Assembly (NCBI GenBank): GCA_054601695.1
Contig: BAAHQB010000008.1
Coordinates: 558,001-622,000 of the forward strand
Direction: 5' to 3'
DNA from: Amorphochlora amoebiformis
Taxonomy: Eukaryota; Cercozoa; Chlorarachniophyceae
DNA length: 64,000 nucleotides
Below, piece by piece: positions 1-14,589 of the stretch (position 1 is its first letter; every line of letters starts with the position of its first letter). The notes below the pieces were generated by a model. The model was not told the DNA's origin, searched no databases, and worked only from the letters and a program-made list of their open reading frames with translations. Both the position numbers and the translations under genes were made by a program.

Positions 1-142
1 GTATCACTTGAGACTTAGCACAATCATATGATATCGTAACTATAGTAATTAGTGGACATATCATAGCTTATTCTGTGCTGTAAGTAGTGAATGTGCTACT
101 CGTTTTCTCATCCATTGTCATAATCCGTCATGACGTAATATG

Positions 143-192
<50 letters not shown>

Positions 193-559
193 CACATCTA
201 ATAGTAACATGTTTCTCATAACTTTTCATGTACATGTTACTCTAGTCACTCGTATTACGTGAATATTCAATTAGTATATACATAACATATGTACATGTGT
301 ATGTTAGCATGCTTTATTTAACATGAAGTTTTTAAATGTACGCATTTATTACACACAACATATATATATATATAACCATGTACAACCACTGAATCCTGCT
401 AACCTAAGCCCCTTGACTCAAATCCTAAACCCTAACCCTAATCCTAACCGTCCCACTATCAAGATAGCCCCACAATGTGAAGGAGTCAGTGGTCCTCGGA
501 CTAAAACATGCTGAATAATCTGATCCTAACCTAACCCTAACCCTAACCCTAACCCTAAC

Positions 560-660
560 TTTGTAAACTCCAATAGTGAAAAAAAGTATGTGAAAGATAG
601 AGGACAGACTGGAAAAACCACATGTATACAGATATAACGTAAACACATACATACACAAAC

Positions 661-711
<51 letters not shown>

Positions 712-892
712 CCACACTAACGCCGATAAATTAGTAAAATTAATCTCAATGGTCACTCTATGTGACAACACACAACACCCTAGCGTGACGTAGTCCTTGG
801 TCACCATTTGGATTCCGGATCCCGAATCCCGGGATTAACCTAAGTCCCCGACGATGACCTGTTACTCCATTTATTTCTAAAAAGTCGGCCAT
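560..892 (-). CDS. 5' exons of an unrecognised gene running off the left edge
   Basis: Three phase-compatible exons on the minus strand: 892-840 (ATG in a good context, 17 codons beginning MADFLEINGV, donor AG|GTTAAT, phase 2), 757-718 (acceptor CATAG, 13 codons containing VTIEINFTNLSAL, phase 0) and 608-560 (acceptor TTTTTCCAG, 16 codons beginning SVLYLSHTFF, donor A|GTTAGGG, phase 1). The introns are a (CT)n run and a TTAGGG-type array. A possible further exon lies near 76-40, but its phase cannot be checked. I do not recognise the protein. The model rests only on splice signals, phase agreement and the non-repetitive composition of the exons. The gene is divergent from the dynein subunit gene to its right. 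Confidence 0.4.
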
Positions 893-2434
<1,542 letters not shown>

Positions 2435-2668
2435 ATGGCGGAACACGTAACTGAACACGGCTCTCCCTCTCTCTGTGTCCTCTCGCGTTCGCTCTTTTCT
2501 CTCCTCTTATCTCTCGATCCCTCTCTCTATCTTTCTTCTGTCTCTCAATCTCTCTTTATCTCGCTCTCTTTCAATCTCGCATTTGTATTATATCTAGCTT
2601 TCCCCGGTTCTTTCACTCTCTCTTTCTCTCTCTCTCTTTCTCTCTCTTTCTCTTTCTCTCTCTTTCTC

Positions 2669-2699
<31 letters not shown>

Positions 2700-3125
2700 C
2701 TCTCTTTTTCTCTCTCTTTCTCTCTCTCTCTTTCTCTCTTTCTCTCTTTAAGATTCGTAAAGCACACGTGTATCTATGTGTATATTATTTCACTGATGTC
2801 AGAATAGGATAAAAGAAAATGTGCAAATGCACATATATATATATATATATATATGTATATACATATATATATATATATATATGCAATTTATACATAAATA
2901 TATAATATATATATATATATACATATATACATATATATATAGATATATAGGTATATACATTTACATGTATATATATACATGCAATATGTAATGTAAATGT
3001 ATATATACAAGTGTAAGTATATACATACGTCCACTGCATGTACATATAGTATATATTATATATGTATTTATAGATATGTAGAATTGCAATAATGAAAAGA
3101 GGAGAGGAGAGGAAAATGTTGTATA

Positions 3126-3161
<36 letters not shown>

Positions 3162-3162
3162 T

Positions 3163-3197
<35 letters not shown>

Positions 3198-3462
3198 TAC
3201 TATGTATACATATACATATATATTATTAGGTTACAAGAGTGTGAAGAGGAGAAATACACATACAATACACATATAGAATAAATATATATATATACACATG
3301 TATATATATATATATATATATATGTATTCTACACATATAATATATGTAGGATTACAAGAGTGAGAAAAGCAGAAAAAATAATTTAGATATATATATATAT
3401 ATATATATATGCCTGTGTGTACATACAATTTGTACATCTAATAAATATGTACATTCAAATGT

Positions 3463-3509
<47 letters not shown>

Positions 3510-3633
3510 TATCCGTAGGATTACAAGAGTGAGACGAAGAGGAAAGAGGAAGGGGAGGGGGGGAACCAAGACATCTGGACCATCATACAGAAAAATCAAA
3601 CAGCGGGTATATAAATCATGTATATTTATGTAT

Positions 3634-3666
<33 letters not shown>

Positions 3667-3673
3667 ATACGTA

Positions 3674-3707
<34 letters not shown>

Positions 3708-3777
3708 TATGATATATACATATTTACATATCTCTGATTTTGTTCCAGCAACTAGCCATACCATTTGTATATATATC

Positions 3778-3809
<32 letters not shown>

Positions 3810-3861
3810 GTATTTATGTGTGTGTGCGTGTGTGTGCGTGTGTGTGCATAATATACATATA

Positions 3862-3893
<32 letters not shown>

Positions 3894-4448
3894 AGCATAA
3901 TATATACTTACATACGCACACATATGTACAGATATAAATATGTACATATACATGTAAAAATCTTATGTGCAATACCCATACATAAATATATCATATATAT
4001 ATATATATATTATATATATATAGTATATATATATATATATATACATCAGATATCATTGAAAGTGGCGCTAGCAACCAGCCGAATCTTCTCGTTGTAGGAG
4101 CTAAGGCTTCCGGTTCAAAACTCTTTAAACCTATTTCTTTCTCTCTTTTCTCTCTCTTTCTCTCTTTTCTCTCTTTTCTCTCTCTTTCTCTCTTTTCTCT
4201 CTCTCTCTTTCTCGCTTTATCCCATCTCTCTATATGTATGTATAAATATATATATATATATATATATATGAGTGTATATATATATATATATCGCTTTATC
4301 CCCTCTCTCTCTCTCTCTTTACATATTTATATGTATGTGTATATGTATGTATATATGTATGTATATGTGTATATATATTTATAGGAAAGACGACAGTGAT
4401 AGAGACTATAATAAACCGAACGGGAGGATCATCGAAAACACATGGTCA

Positions 4449-4499
<51 letters not shown>

Positions 4500-4661
4500 A
4501 TATATAAATATAAAATATGTATACATATATATATATATATAATATATATGTATTTATCTATGTATATTATATGTGTATTTTCTTACATGCATAAATATGT
4601 GTATAGATGTATCTGTATCGTGTATATGCCATATGTAAATTTATGTTATATGTTGACATAT

Positions 4662-4692
<31 letters not shown>

Positions 4693-5810
4693 GACTATAA
4701 AGTACATAAATAAATAGTCTAAATGTATACATATATATATATATATATATACATATTTATATATATATATATATATATATTGTTAATATATACACATATA
4801 TATATACATATATATATATATACATATATTATATATATCTATATATTGTATATATAAAATATATATATATATGGTTTTTTGCAGGCGGTGCACCTGATCC
4901 CACCACTTCTCTGGACTACAGGTACTGTATATATATATATATATATACATATATATATGTATATAGTTAGAGCAGCATGGTATATCCAGTTAACTAGGCG
5001 TGACATCGCGCCATGTCACGCTCCAAAATTTTTCTCCCAAAATTCTAAAACTCTTTTCGCACATACCAACTTTGCCCCGAATTAATTAATTATAATCTAA
5101 ATGTCACAATAAAAGCGGCGGGTTTTAGCCAAATCATGATATATATATATCCCGGTAATATTGTATACTGTCTATATATATATATATATATTTTTATATA
5201 TATATACATGTAAATAAAACTAGTCTGAAAATCCGTTACTACCGAGCATTATCGGGTAGTACCGAATGAGGCGATCACCAGCAATATCCTAGATCTCCAG
5301 TGATCTCCAGCATACCTTTGACTACTCTATACATTATCCGTCGAGCTGCGTCTTCTCATGCTATTATGATTACTCTAACAATGTATGTGTGTATATGTGT
5401 GTGTTTATATATACCATGCAATATGTATATTAACATAATATATATATGTATATATATATATATATATATGTGTGTGTATGTATATATTTAGACAAATATA
5501 TATATATATATAGATATGCATACTTTATGTATGTATACATAGATAAATATATAAATTTGTATATAAAAACATATGGATGTGTATAAATATATGTATAGGT
5601 GTACATACACATATATATATACATATATATATATATTATATACATATATATATATGCATATCATATGCATACAACTTCATATATTCATATATCATATATA
5701 TACATAGTTATACATTTATATACATTTGTATGAAGGTATATGGGACAGGGCCTTAGGAGCGGCGCGCATGTGCTCCTAACGCATATTTGGGAGCTAGGTG
5801 GAGGTGATCT

Positions 5811-5848
<38 letters not shown>

Positions 5849-5994
5849 ATGTATATATATACATATATGTAGATGTATATGTTGTATATTATATATAAAT
5901 ATATGGATATGTAATTTGTGTAATATATGTAGTAGATAAGATATATATATATATATATCCAGATTTCTGAGATCCGGGAAGTAGTTGTTTATAC

Positions 5995-6028
<34 letters not shown>

Positions 6029-6893
6029 GTATATACATACATATATTATTATGTATATACATACATATATTATATATATATATGTATATATACATATATA
6101 TATATACATACATATATATATATGCTTCTAACACATATTTGGGAGCTAGGAGATTCTATAGAATACATATATATATATATATATATATTCAATATATATA
6201 TATATATATATATATATGGTATATGTACACATATGATGATATGATATGATATGATATGATACACATATATATATATATAGTATATATGTGTGTATATATA
6301 TATACATTGGGGTTATATGCACATATGGAGTATATACATGTATACATTTGCACACATACATAGGTAGATATTTAGACAATATATTTTTATACATATATGT
6401 ATATAAATAGATATGTATATATTTATATAACCTCCGCGTAGCTCAAAGATATGTGTTAGAAGCTCGTGTATGTATATATATATATATGTGTATATGTATA
6501 TATGTGTATGTGTATATATATATATATGTATATATATAATATATGTAAATTTATACATATATATGAATATATAGTATATCGTCCATGTAGCTCCCAGATA
6601 GTGTGTATGCATATGAACATACGAATATATATAAATATAAGTATTTACATATATATATATCTATATATATATATATATATATATAATATATTGATATCTT
6701 TTTGTACACATATATGCATACTAAGAACAACTAAATAAATAAATATCTATATCTGCGTTTACATTTTTCTTTTTATTATATGTAGAATGCATGCAATTAT
6801 ATATATATACATATACATATATATATATATAGGCCAGTCTTTGACCAAGTTAGTGGATATTTCTATCAATACGGACAGGTTTTTATTAAACCT

Positions 6894-6932
<39 letters not shown>

Positions 6933-7253
6933 GTATATAATATATATATATATATATATGTATATAATATATATATATATATATATATTTCTATCAATAC
7001 GGACAGGTTTTTATTAAACCTAATACATATATATATATATATATATATATGTGTGTACATATATATGTATATGTGTGTATATGTATGTATATATTATATG
7101 TATACATATTATATAAATATATATATTATATTTATATATAGCCTTGAAAGGAGTGGAGTTGTAATAGTTTTGGATTTAAGTAACCCGAAAAGCATTCTTG
7201 CAGACATCACTTACTGGATTGCCGTAATCAGGTAATATTATGTGTATGTATAT

Positions 7254-7286
<33 letters not shown>

Positions 7287-7291
7287 TATAC

Positions 7292-7325
<34 letters not shown>

Positions 7326-7379
7326 GTATATACGGACATCACTTGGATTGGCGTAATCAGGTAATATTATGCATATATG

Positions 7380-7414
<35 letters not shown>

Positions 7415-7484
7415 GCGTGTGTGTGTATATACGGACATCACTTACTGGATTGGCGAAATCACTTATTGGAAAGCTGTAAACAGC

Positions 7485-7552
<68 letters not shown>

Positions 7553-7602
7553 CATGTCTGTGTGCATATACATATATGCACAAGGCGGGTGTAGAAATAA
7601 TG

Positions 7603-7633
<31 letters not shown>

Positions 7634-8229
7634 TATGTATATATATACATATAAATATATATATATATATATATAGTATATATATATATATGTGTGTGTA
7701 TATATATATGTATATGTGTATGTAAATACGTACATAAGTAGTATATATATACATATGTGTACTATACATGTATATATGTATATGTATAATATATTCAATG
7801 CGTCTGGTGTATTTTCAATATACATATCTTATTTTACAAATACATATATATATATAACATTTATATACATATTATTTATATATGTATTTATACATATGTG
7901 TATATCTATTTATAATATATGTAGCAAACGTATCTCGGATGTTATCGATAAGATTTCTGCAAGGCGACCAAAGGCCGCTGAGACGGTACTATCTCCTGAC
8001 AATATACTACTTTTCAGATCTCCTGACAATATATATATATATATATACATGTTTACCTATATATATATATATATACAAATCTTAATTATGTGTGTGCACA
8101 TATATGTATATATATATATATATATATGTGTATATATATAACTATACATTTAACATGTGTATGAATATATGTGAAAAATATGCATACAAATTCTCGTATC
8201 GTGTATTACGTCAGTGTGTATATAATACA

Positions 8230-8275
<46 letters not shown>

Positions 8276-8674
8276 ATGTATATATATATATATATAATAA
8301 ATGCTTGAAATACATTTAAATTGTATAAAAATCATACAGGAGTATATATTATATTCAGTGTGTAGGAAAATAGATACAATTTCGCAGCATTGTTAATATA
8401 AAATCACATTTTGTTATTATAATCAATGTATTACATTAATATGTATACATATATATTAGATTTATTTATTTATTTATTTATTTGTTTATTCATGCATATT
8501 AAGCAGCTCCGAGCTAAGGCGCAGAATAGAGTTGGAGGTTATATATATATATACATATTACATATATATATATATTCTTTTTTTTTATGTATGTTTATAC
8601 AAATTAAAATTACATTCATACTTTTATCATACATATATAATATCATAAAAACATAATTTTTATATCAATACATA

Positions 8675-8707
<33 letters not shown>

Positions 8708-9004
8708 GTATATATATATACATTCTTCCATAGATATACACACATAGTATTTATATAGAAAGAATGTATCTACAATATATCGAATATATATATACATGTA
8801 CATATGCATATATATATATATATATATGAATATATATATATATATATTTATATATATAATATAGGCTCGAAACACCCTGACATTCAGTCTCTTCAAAAGA
8901 GTCTCTGTCCCCTCCCCATCCTAATAGTAATTATAATCATACATAACATATACATTTATATATATATACATATGTATACACATACATATATATATATATG
9001 TACC

Positions 9005-9037
<33 letters not shown>

Positions 9038-9397
9038 GTATATATATATATGTATATATATGTAATATATTGCATTTGTGTACATATATGTCATATCATT
9101 ATGTGTTTATATAATCGTTTTGGTGCTTATCTATGTACATATACATATATTTAAATTATATATATATGTAATATATATATATATATATACATATTTATCT
9201 GTATATATATATATAGTTTTTGCATAGATATATGTAATTGTATATACATGTAATACTTGTTAAACGTGTTGGTGTATGTTGTAATGTGTGTCTAAATATA
9301 TATATACATATATATATATATACATACATAGAAATATATACATACATACATATACATATGTATATATACATACATACATATACATATGTATATATAC

Positions 9398-9434
<37 letters not shown>

Positions 9435-9562
9435 ATACATCAAAGTACAAATGTACACATATGTATATGTATAAATATATAAAAAAAATATTGTTGACAT
9501 ATATATATAAGGTTGCCAATAAATTTGACAAGTTTAGGGATAACTCAGTTGAACAGCTACGG

Positions 9563-9628
<66 letters not shown>

Positions 9629-9755
9629 ATATATATAGGTATGTACATATATATATAAAATATATATGTATATATATATATGTATGTTTTCACACATAGA
9701 TCTAATATATGTGTATTATATATATGAATGTTTTCACATAGATTTAATATATGTG

Positions 9756-9791
<36 letters not shown>

Positions 9792-9891
9792 CACGTAGAA
9801 TATATTACATTTGTACATATAATACACATGTATATACATACATACATTAACAGTATATCATCAAGATATTACCCAAATTTCATATCCATAC

Positions 9892-9937
<46 letters not shown>

Positions 9938-10363
9938 ATATATAGAAGCGTCGCAGGTTTACTAAGGTCATTTGCTCTAATCTACGGCGGAGCCCTGATA
10001 TATGTCTCGAAGTCAGACTCATCATCAAGACAAGTGATCTCAATTTTTTTAATCTAGACCTTACTCTCTTTTTTCTCTCTCTCTCTCTTCTCTCTCTTTC
10101 TCTCTTTTCTCTCTCTCTTCTCTCTCTTTTCTCTCTCTCTTCTCTCTCTTTTCTCTCTCTCTTTCTCTCTTTTCTCTCTCTCTTTCTCTCTTTTCTCTCT
10201 CTCTTTCTCTCTTTTCTCTCTCTCTTTCTCTCTTTTCTCTCTTTTCTCTCTCTCTTTCTCTCTTTTCTCTCTTTTCCATCTCTTAAGTCAGACTCATCAT
10301 CAAGACAAGTGATCTCTATCTCTAATCTAGACCTCACTCTCTTTTCTCTCTCTCTTCCTCTCT

Positions 10364-10394
<31 letters not shown>

Positions 10395-10599
10395 TCTCTC
10401 TCCCCTCTCTCTTCATCTCTAAATACCTATATTACCTCTCTCAATTTATGTCCCTTTCATTCTCTTTCTCTCTCCCTCCCTCCACTACATACATACATAC
10501 ATACACACATATACATACATACATACACATACATATTTATATATGCATGTATATATATAGTATATATATATGCATATATAGATATATATAAACACATAC

Positions 10600-10648
<49 letters not shown>

Positions 10649-11567
10649 ATACATATATTCACACACATACGTGTATATATACATATATATATATTATATA
10701 TAATATATATATATATGTATATATAATTATATATATATATATTTATCTTAATATGTATATATGTACATATATTATGTGTGTTTTTTATATCAGGCGCTAC
10801 TCGCCCATATATGTGAAATACAGCGCTTACAGAGAGGTGTACAGGAAAAGAAATCGAAGTAAAATCATGAAATAATATATATATATATATAATACATATA
10901 TATATATATTTATATATGTAAGTAAACATAGTGTAGTATTTAAATATGAAAGTGTGGATTAATATATACATACACACATATATTTAGCTATAACCCTAAC
11001 CCTAGCGTATACCTGAAGCTATATCTAAGTTTAACCCTAACCCTGACCCGAGCCTAACACTAACATTAACCCTAACTATAGTCCAGCCCTATCAGAAACC
11101 CTAGCCCTTACCCTAACCCTAACCCTAACCCTAACCCTAGCCTAACGATAACCCTAGCCTAACCCTAACCCTAGCCTAACCCTAAGCCTAACCCTAACCG
11201 TAGCCTAACCCTAACCCTAACCCTAGCCTACCCTAACCCTAACCCTAGCCTAACCCTAACCCTAACCCTAGCCTAACGATAACCCTAACCCTAACCCTAA
11301 CCCTAGCCTAACCCTAACCCTAACCCTAACCCTAGCCTAACCCTAACCCTAACCCTAACCCTAGCCTAACCCTAACCCTAACCCTAGCCTACCCTAACCC
11401 TAACCCTAACCCTAGCCTAACCCTAACCCTAACCCTAACCCTAGCCTAACCCTAACCCTAACCCTAACCCTAACCCTAACCCTAGCCTAAGCTTAAACTT
11501 ATTTGATAGCAAAAAGCCTCCATTGAATACACGGGATGTTGATACTCTTAGTGTACCATTCGGTATG

Positions 11568-11600
<33 letters not shown>

Positions 11601-11867
11601 ATGTATAATATAATATGTATGTATATATGTATATATGCATATATAAATATATATGTATATGTATTTATACAAGTATACCTATTTGTATGTGTAACATATA
11701 TATATATATATAATATATATATAATACCGTATACATTTTATATGATACGTACAGAGGTACTATATATAAATATATTATATATATATATATATAAATGTGT
11801 AACGTACATATATATACCCCCCCATAGAGGGGGGGGGGGGGGGGAGCAGGAGAGGCGAAGACGAAAC

Positions 11868-11901
<34 letters not shown>

Positions 11902-11909
11902 ATATGGAC

Positions 11910-11942
<33 letters not shown>

Positions 11943-12064
11943 GCATACTCATATGCATATGCATATATTCATGTATGTAAATATGTCTCTGTATGTATTG
12001 TTACATACATACAGAGATACTGAATTATTAACTAATAGGATTGACATTGCACATATACACACAT

Positions 12065-12112
<48 letters not shown>

Positions 12113-12234
12113 GTTATACGTTTTCATATCTATATATGTGACATAACATATTTATATATTTTTATATTACATTACATGTATAAATGTATATATGATTGTG
12201 CACGTGTACATACTGCATTCATATACATATATAC

Positions 12235-12266
<32 letters not shown>

Positions 12267-13068
12267 CAGGTGCAGACAGCCTTCAGGCTCTCGGAGGTAA
12301 CCCTAACCCTAACCCTAACCCTAACCCTAACGCTAACCCTAATCCTAACCCTAACCCTAACCTTACCCCTAACTCTAATCCTAACCCTTATCCAAATCCT
12401 ACCCTAATCCTAACCTAACCCTAACCCTAACACCAACAATACGATCTGCTGTTATCCCAAACAGCACTATGGACCCCCATGTGGGGGAGTAAATGCTTCT
12501 CGGACTAAGACATGCTGAATAATCTGATCCTAACCCTAACTAACCCTAACCCTAACCCTAACCCTAACCCTAACCCTAACCCTGACCCAAGGGCCTAATA
12601 GCGCTGGTGCTTTGCAGCCTGAGGTCGTCTTGTCTGAGGTTAGGGTTAGGGTTAGGGTTAGGGTTAGGGTTAGGGTTAGGGTCAGATTATTCAGCATGTC
12701 TTAGTCCGAGGACCATTGACTCGATTAGGGTTAGGGTAGTGATGTTGTGGATAGTAAGAGAGTATATATATATATATATATGCTATATAATACAATATAT
12801 GTTTATATATGTATATGAATATGTGTGTAAATGTATATATATACACACACATACACATAGAAATACATATATATATACATATGTATATATATACACATAT
12901 ATGTATATTATATATATATATATATATATATTGTGTGTGTGTACGCGTGTATGTTTGTGCGTATGTGTATGTATATGTGTATGTGTGTGTGTGTGGTTGT
13001 GTGTATACGTAAGAGGGTTGGTGTATATATGTATACATGAGTGTGCATATACTATAGATATCTATACA

Positions 13069-13107
<39 letters not shown>

Positions 13108-13285
13108 TATATATACACACACTCACTCAGTGGTCCAAGCACTTCAAGAAAGTCTTTCAACTTAAAAACACGGTATCCCCAACAATAACTCCCCAACGCT
13201 AACCCCTAACCTAACCCTCACCCCTCACTAGCCCTACACTAGCCCCACAAGCGGAATCTCGGATGGGACTCCCGCTGGACACCTG

Positions 13286-13336
<51 letters not shown>

Positions 13337-13918
13337 GTTAATGAACGTACATGCCGGACACGTACTCCGTTCATGAAGTTGCGCAATGACACGTGTCCCG
13401 CTCATGAACTCACACACTGACACGTGTCCCGCTCATGAACTCACACACTGGCACGTGTCATGAAGTTACACACTGACACGTGTCTCGTTCATGAACTCAC
13501 ACACTGACACGTGTTCCCGCTCAAGAACTCACCCTCTGACACGTGTCCCGCTCAAGAACTTGCACACTGACAAGTGTGTTCCCGTAAAAGAACTTGCCGA
13601 TGCTCAATGATCTGATTAATCCTAATTCTAACCCCAATCTAGAAGGATGGAGGGGAGAGCGAGAATTCGAATTCGAATTTGAATTTGCATTTGAATTCTG
13701 AGGCCGCTGTGGATAGTATGTTGCAGCAGTGTAATATTAAGGCGAAGCGGAGGATTCAGAGGGTCTTGATTACTACTTTTTTTCAACTTTTTTGCTATTT
13801 TTTTTTTTTTTTTTCGGGGTTTTGAATATGTTGGATTGTGGATGTTGGATGATTTTTTCTGTATGTGTACATTTATGTGTATATTTATATAGATATCTAT
13901 GTATGTATATATACATAC

Positions 13919-13971
<53 letters not shown>

Positions 13972-13980
13972 CATATATGT

Positions 13981-14012
<32 letters not shown>

Positions 14013-14115
14013 AGCAAAATATATATGTATTTGCACATGTATTTGTGTAAAATATATACACATGTATACTTGTATTAAAAACCTGATTATATGTATTATT
14101 TATACATTTGCATAC

Positions 14116-14153
<38 letters not shown>

Positions 14154-14179
14154 TACATGTATATGTATATATATATGTA

Positions 14180-14232
<53 letters not shown>

Positions 14233-14388
14233 GTGTGTGTGTATATAATATATACAATTTTCTATCTATTTACACATAAGGCATATGAATAAAAAAATAT
14301 ATATGCTTGTCATATATAAATATATATATATATATATATACAACCGAATTTAAAAATATACGCTAATTTAAAAATATACATGTATTAA

Positions 14389-14424
<36 letters not shown>

Positions 14425-14458
14425 ATATATAATACTCCATTTGCAATTTCATATTCAA

Positions 14459-14496
<38 letters not shown>

Positions 14497-14589
14497 TATA
14501 TATACATACATATATATATATATATATATATTCAGGAAGCCCTCGCCAGAAAGATGGCAAATGCCAAAGCTGCCGAATCTAGTACCTAA
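2435..14589 (+). CDS. DYNC2LI1: Cytoplasmic dynein-2 light intermediate chain (DYNC2LI1/D2LIC-like), 21 exons
   Basis: Dynein-2 is the retrograde intraflagellar transport motor; this subunit is a Ras-like P-loop protein bound to its heavy chain. Exons: 2435-2446, 3519-3606, 3749-3766, 4050-4112, 4385-4444, 4885-4921, 5757-5803, 6833-6878, 7142-7231, 7925-7985, 8507-8537, 8865-8926, 9512-9561, 9946-10033, 10794-10858, 11510-11562, 12270-12296, 12592-12623, 13131-13172, 13643-13762, 14536-14589. All phases agree and sum to 381 residues plus TAA; the human protein is 351. Visible features are DIWTII near the N terminus, Walker A GAKASGKTT (residues 56-64, completed by splicing exons 4 and 5), THIWELGGG (101-109), [12 protein letters not shown] (130-141), the NKFD base-recognition motif (208-211), [15 protein letters not shown], and a basic C terminus. 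The four-residue first exon, the 18-nt exon 3 and exons 16-19 are the least certain. The acceptor of exon 7 was chosen by phase. Confidence 0.9.
3079..3380 (+). repeat. Three decayed copies of the 5' edge of DYNC2LI1 exon 2
   Basis: Sequences at about 3079-3115, 3228-3256 and 3346-3380 each repeat the acceptor TAG and the first 20-30 bases of exon 2 (pattern TAGGATTACAAGAGTGAGA), then dissolve into (TA)n. The true exon follows at 3519. None of the copies keeps an open frame into a usable donor. Confidence 0.75.
4998..5021. other. Perfect short inverted repeat
   Basis: GCGTGACAT and its complement ATGTCACGC flank a six-base GC-rich loop inside DYNC2LI1 intron 6, in a non-repetitive patch of about 4965-5140. 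It could form a small hairpin. No function can be assigned. Confidence 0.55.
6124..6612. repeat. One direct and two inverted copies of the DYNC2LI1 exon 7 3' end
   Basis: About 6124-6153 repeats CTAACGCATATTTGGGAGCTAGG of the exon in the same orientation, with changes. About 6430-6462 and 6585-6612 carry the reverse complement of the same stretch, more diverged. All lie downstream of exon 7 inside a (TA)n intron. The inverted copies are the only ones of this kind I found. Confidence 0.65.
6980..7025 (+). repeat. Copy of the DYNC2LI1 exon 8 3' end with its donor site
   Basis: The segment starting TTTCTATCAATACGGACAGG and running into the intron (through TTTTTATTAAACCT) matches the end of exon 8 and its donor at 6859-6897 almost perfectly. 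It is a recent direct duplication of the exon-intron junction. Confidence 0.85.
7330..7487 (+). repeat. Two copies of the DYNC2LI1 exon 9 3' end
   Basis: 7330-7372 and 7431-7487 repeat GACATCACTTACTGGATTG and the following AATCAG|GTAATA donor region of exon 9. The second copy also contains an internal duplication (ATCACTTATTGG). Both lie in the intron downstream of the true exon. Confidence 0.8.
10060..10283 (+). repeat. (CTCTCTTTTCT)n microsatellite in DYNC2LI1 intron 14
   Basis: Tandem CT/TTTT units lie directly downstream of exon 14. At 10285-10335 a second copy of the exon 14 3' end (CAGACTCATCATCAAGACAA followed by GTGATCTC) is followed by another CT-rich tract at 10336-10420. Junction and CT tract therefore look duplicated together. 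Confidence 0.8.
10986..11490 (+). repeat. Interstitial telomere-type CCCTAA array with CCCTAG variants
   Basis: CCCTAA hexamers are interrupted regularly by CCCTAGCCTAA, giving a higher-order pattern of three to five CCCTAA units per CCTAG. The array lies within DYNC2LI1 intron 15, so it is not a chromosome end. Confidence 0.95.
12297..12725. repeat. Telomere-type arrays of both orientations with two dispersed units
   Basis: CCCTAA repeats begin inside the donor of DYNC2LI1 exon 17 (GAG|GTAACCC) and run to 12590, interrupted at about 12438-12530 by the dispersed unit in reverse orientation. After exon 18 the array flips to TTAGGG (12638-12682) and is followed by a forward unit at 12684-12722. 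Confidence 0.85.
13340..13592 (+). repeat. About 31-bp minisatellite in DYNC2LI1 intron 19
   Basis: About seven or eight units are built on CACACACTGACACGTGTCCC followed by GCTCATGAACT. Each unit holds the palindrome ACACGTGT and the partial palindrome TCATGA. The repeats are contiguous with no unique spacers, so this is not a CRISPR array. It lies in an intron, preceded by a (TA)n run at 13286-13333. Confidence 0.85.

Noticed and set aside
4060-4125. A minus-strand exon ([15 protein letters not shown])
   Set aside because: The plus strand of the same segment encodes the first half of the dynein P-loop in correct phase, so the minus frame is a shadow.
10794-10862. End of DYNC2LI1 at the TAA at 10860
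   Set aside because: A GTAAAA donor two bases earlier joins in phase to 11510, restoring the conserved KPP...[12 protein letters not shown] region and further C-terminal exons.
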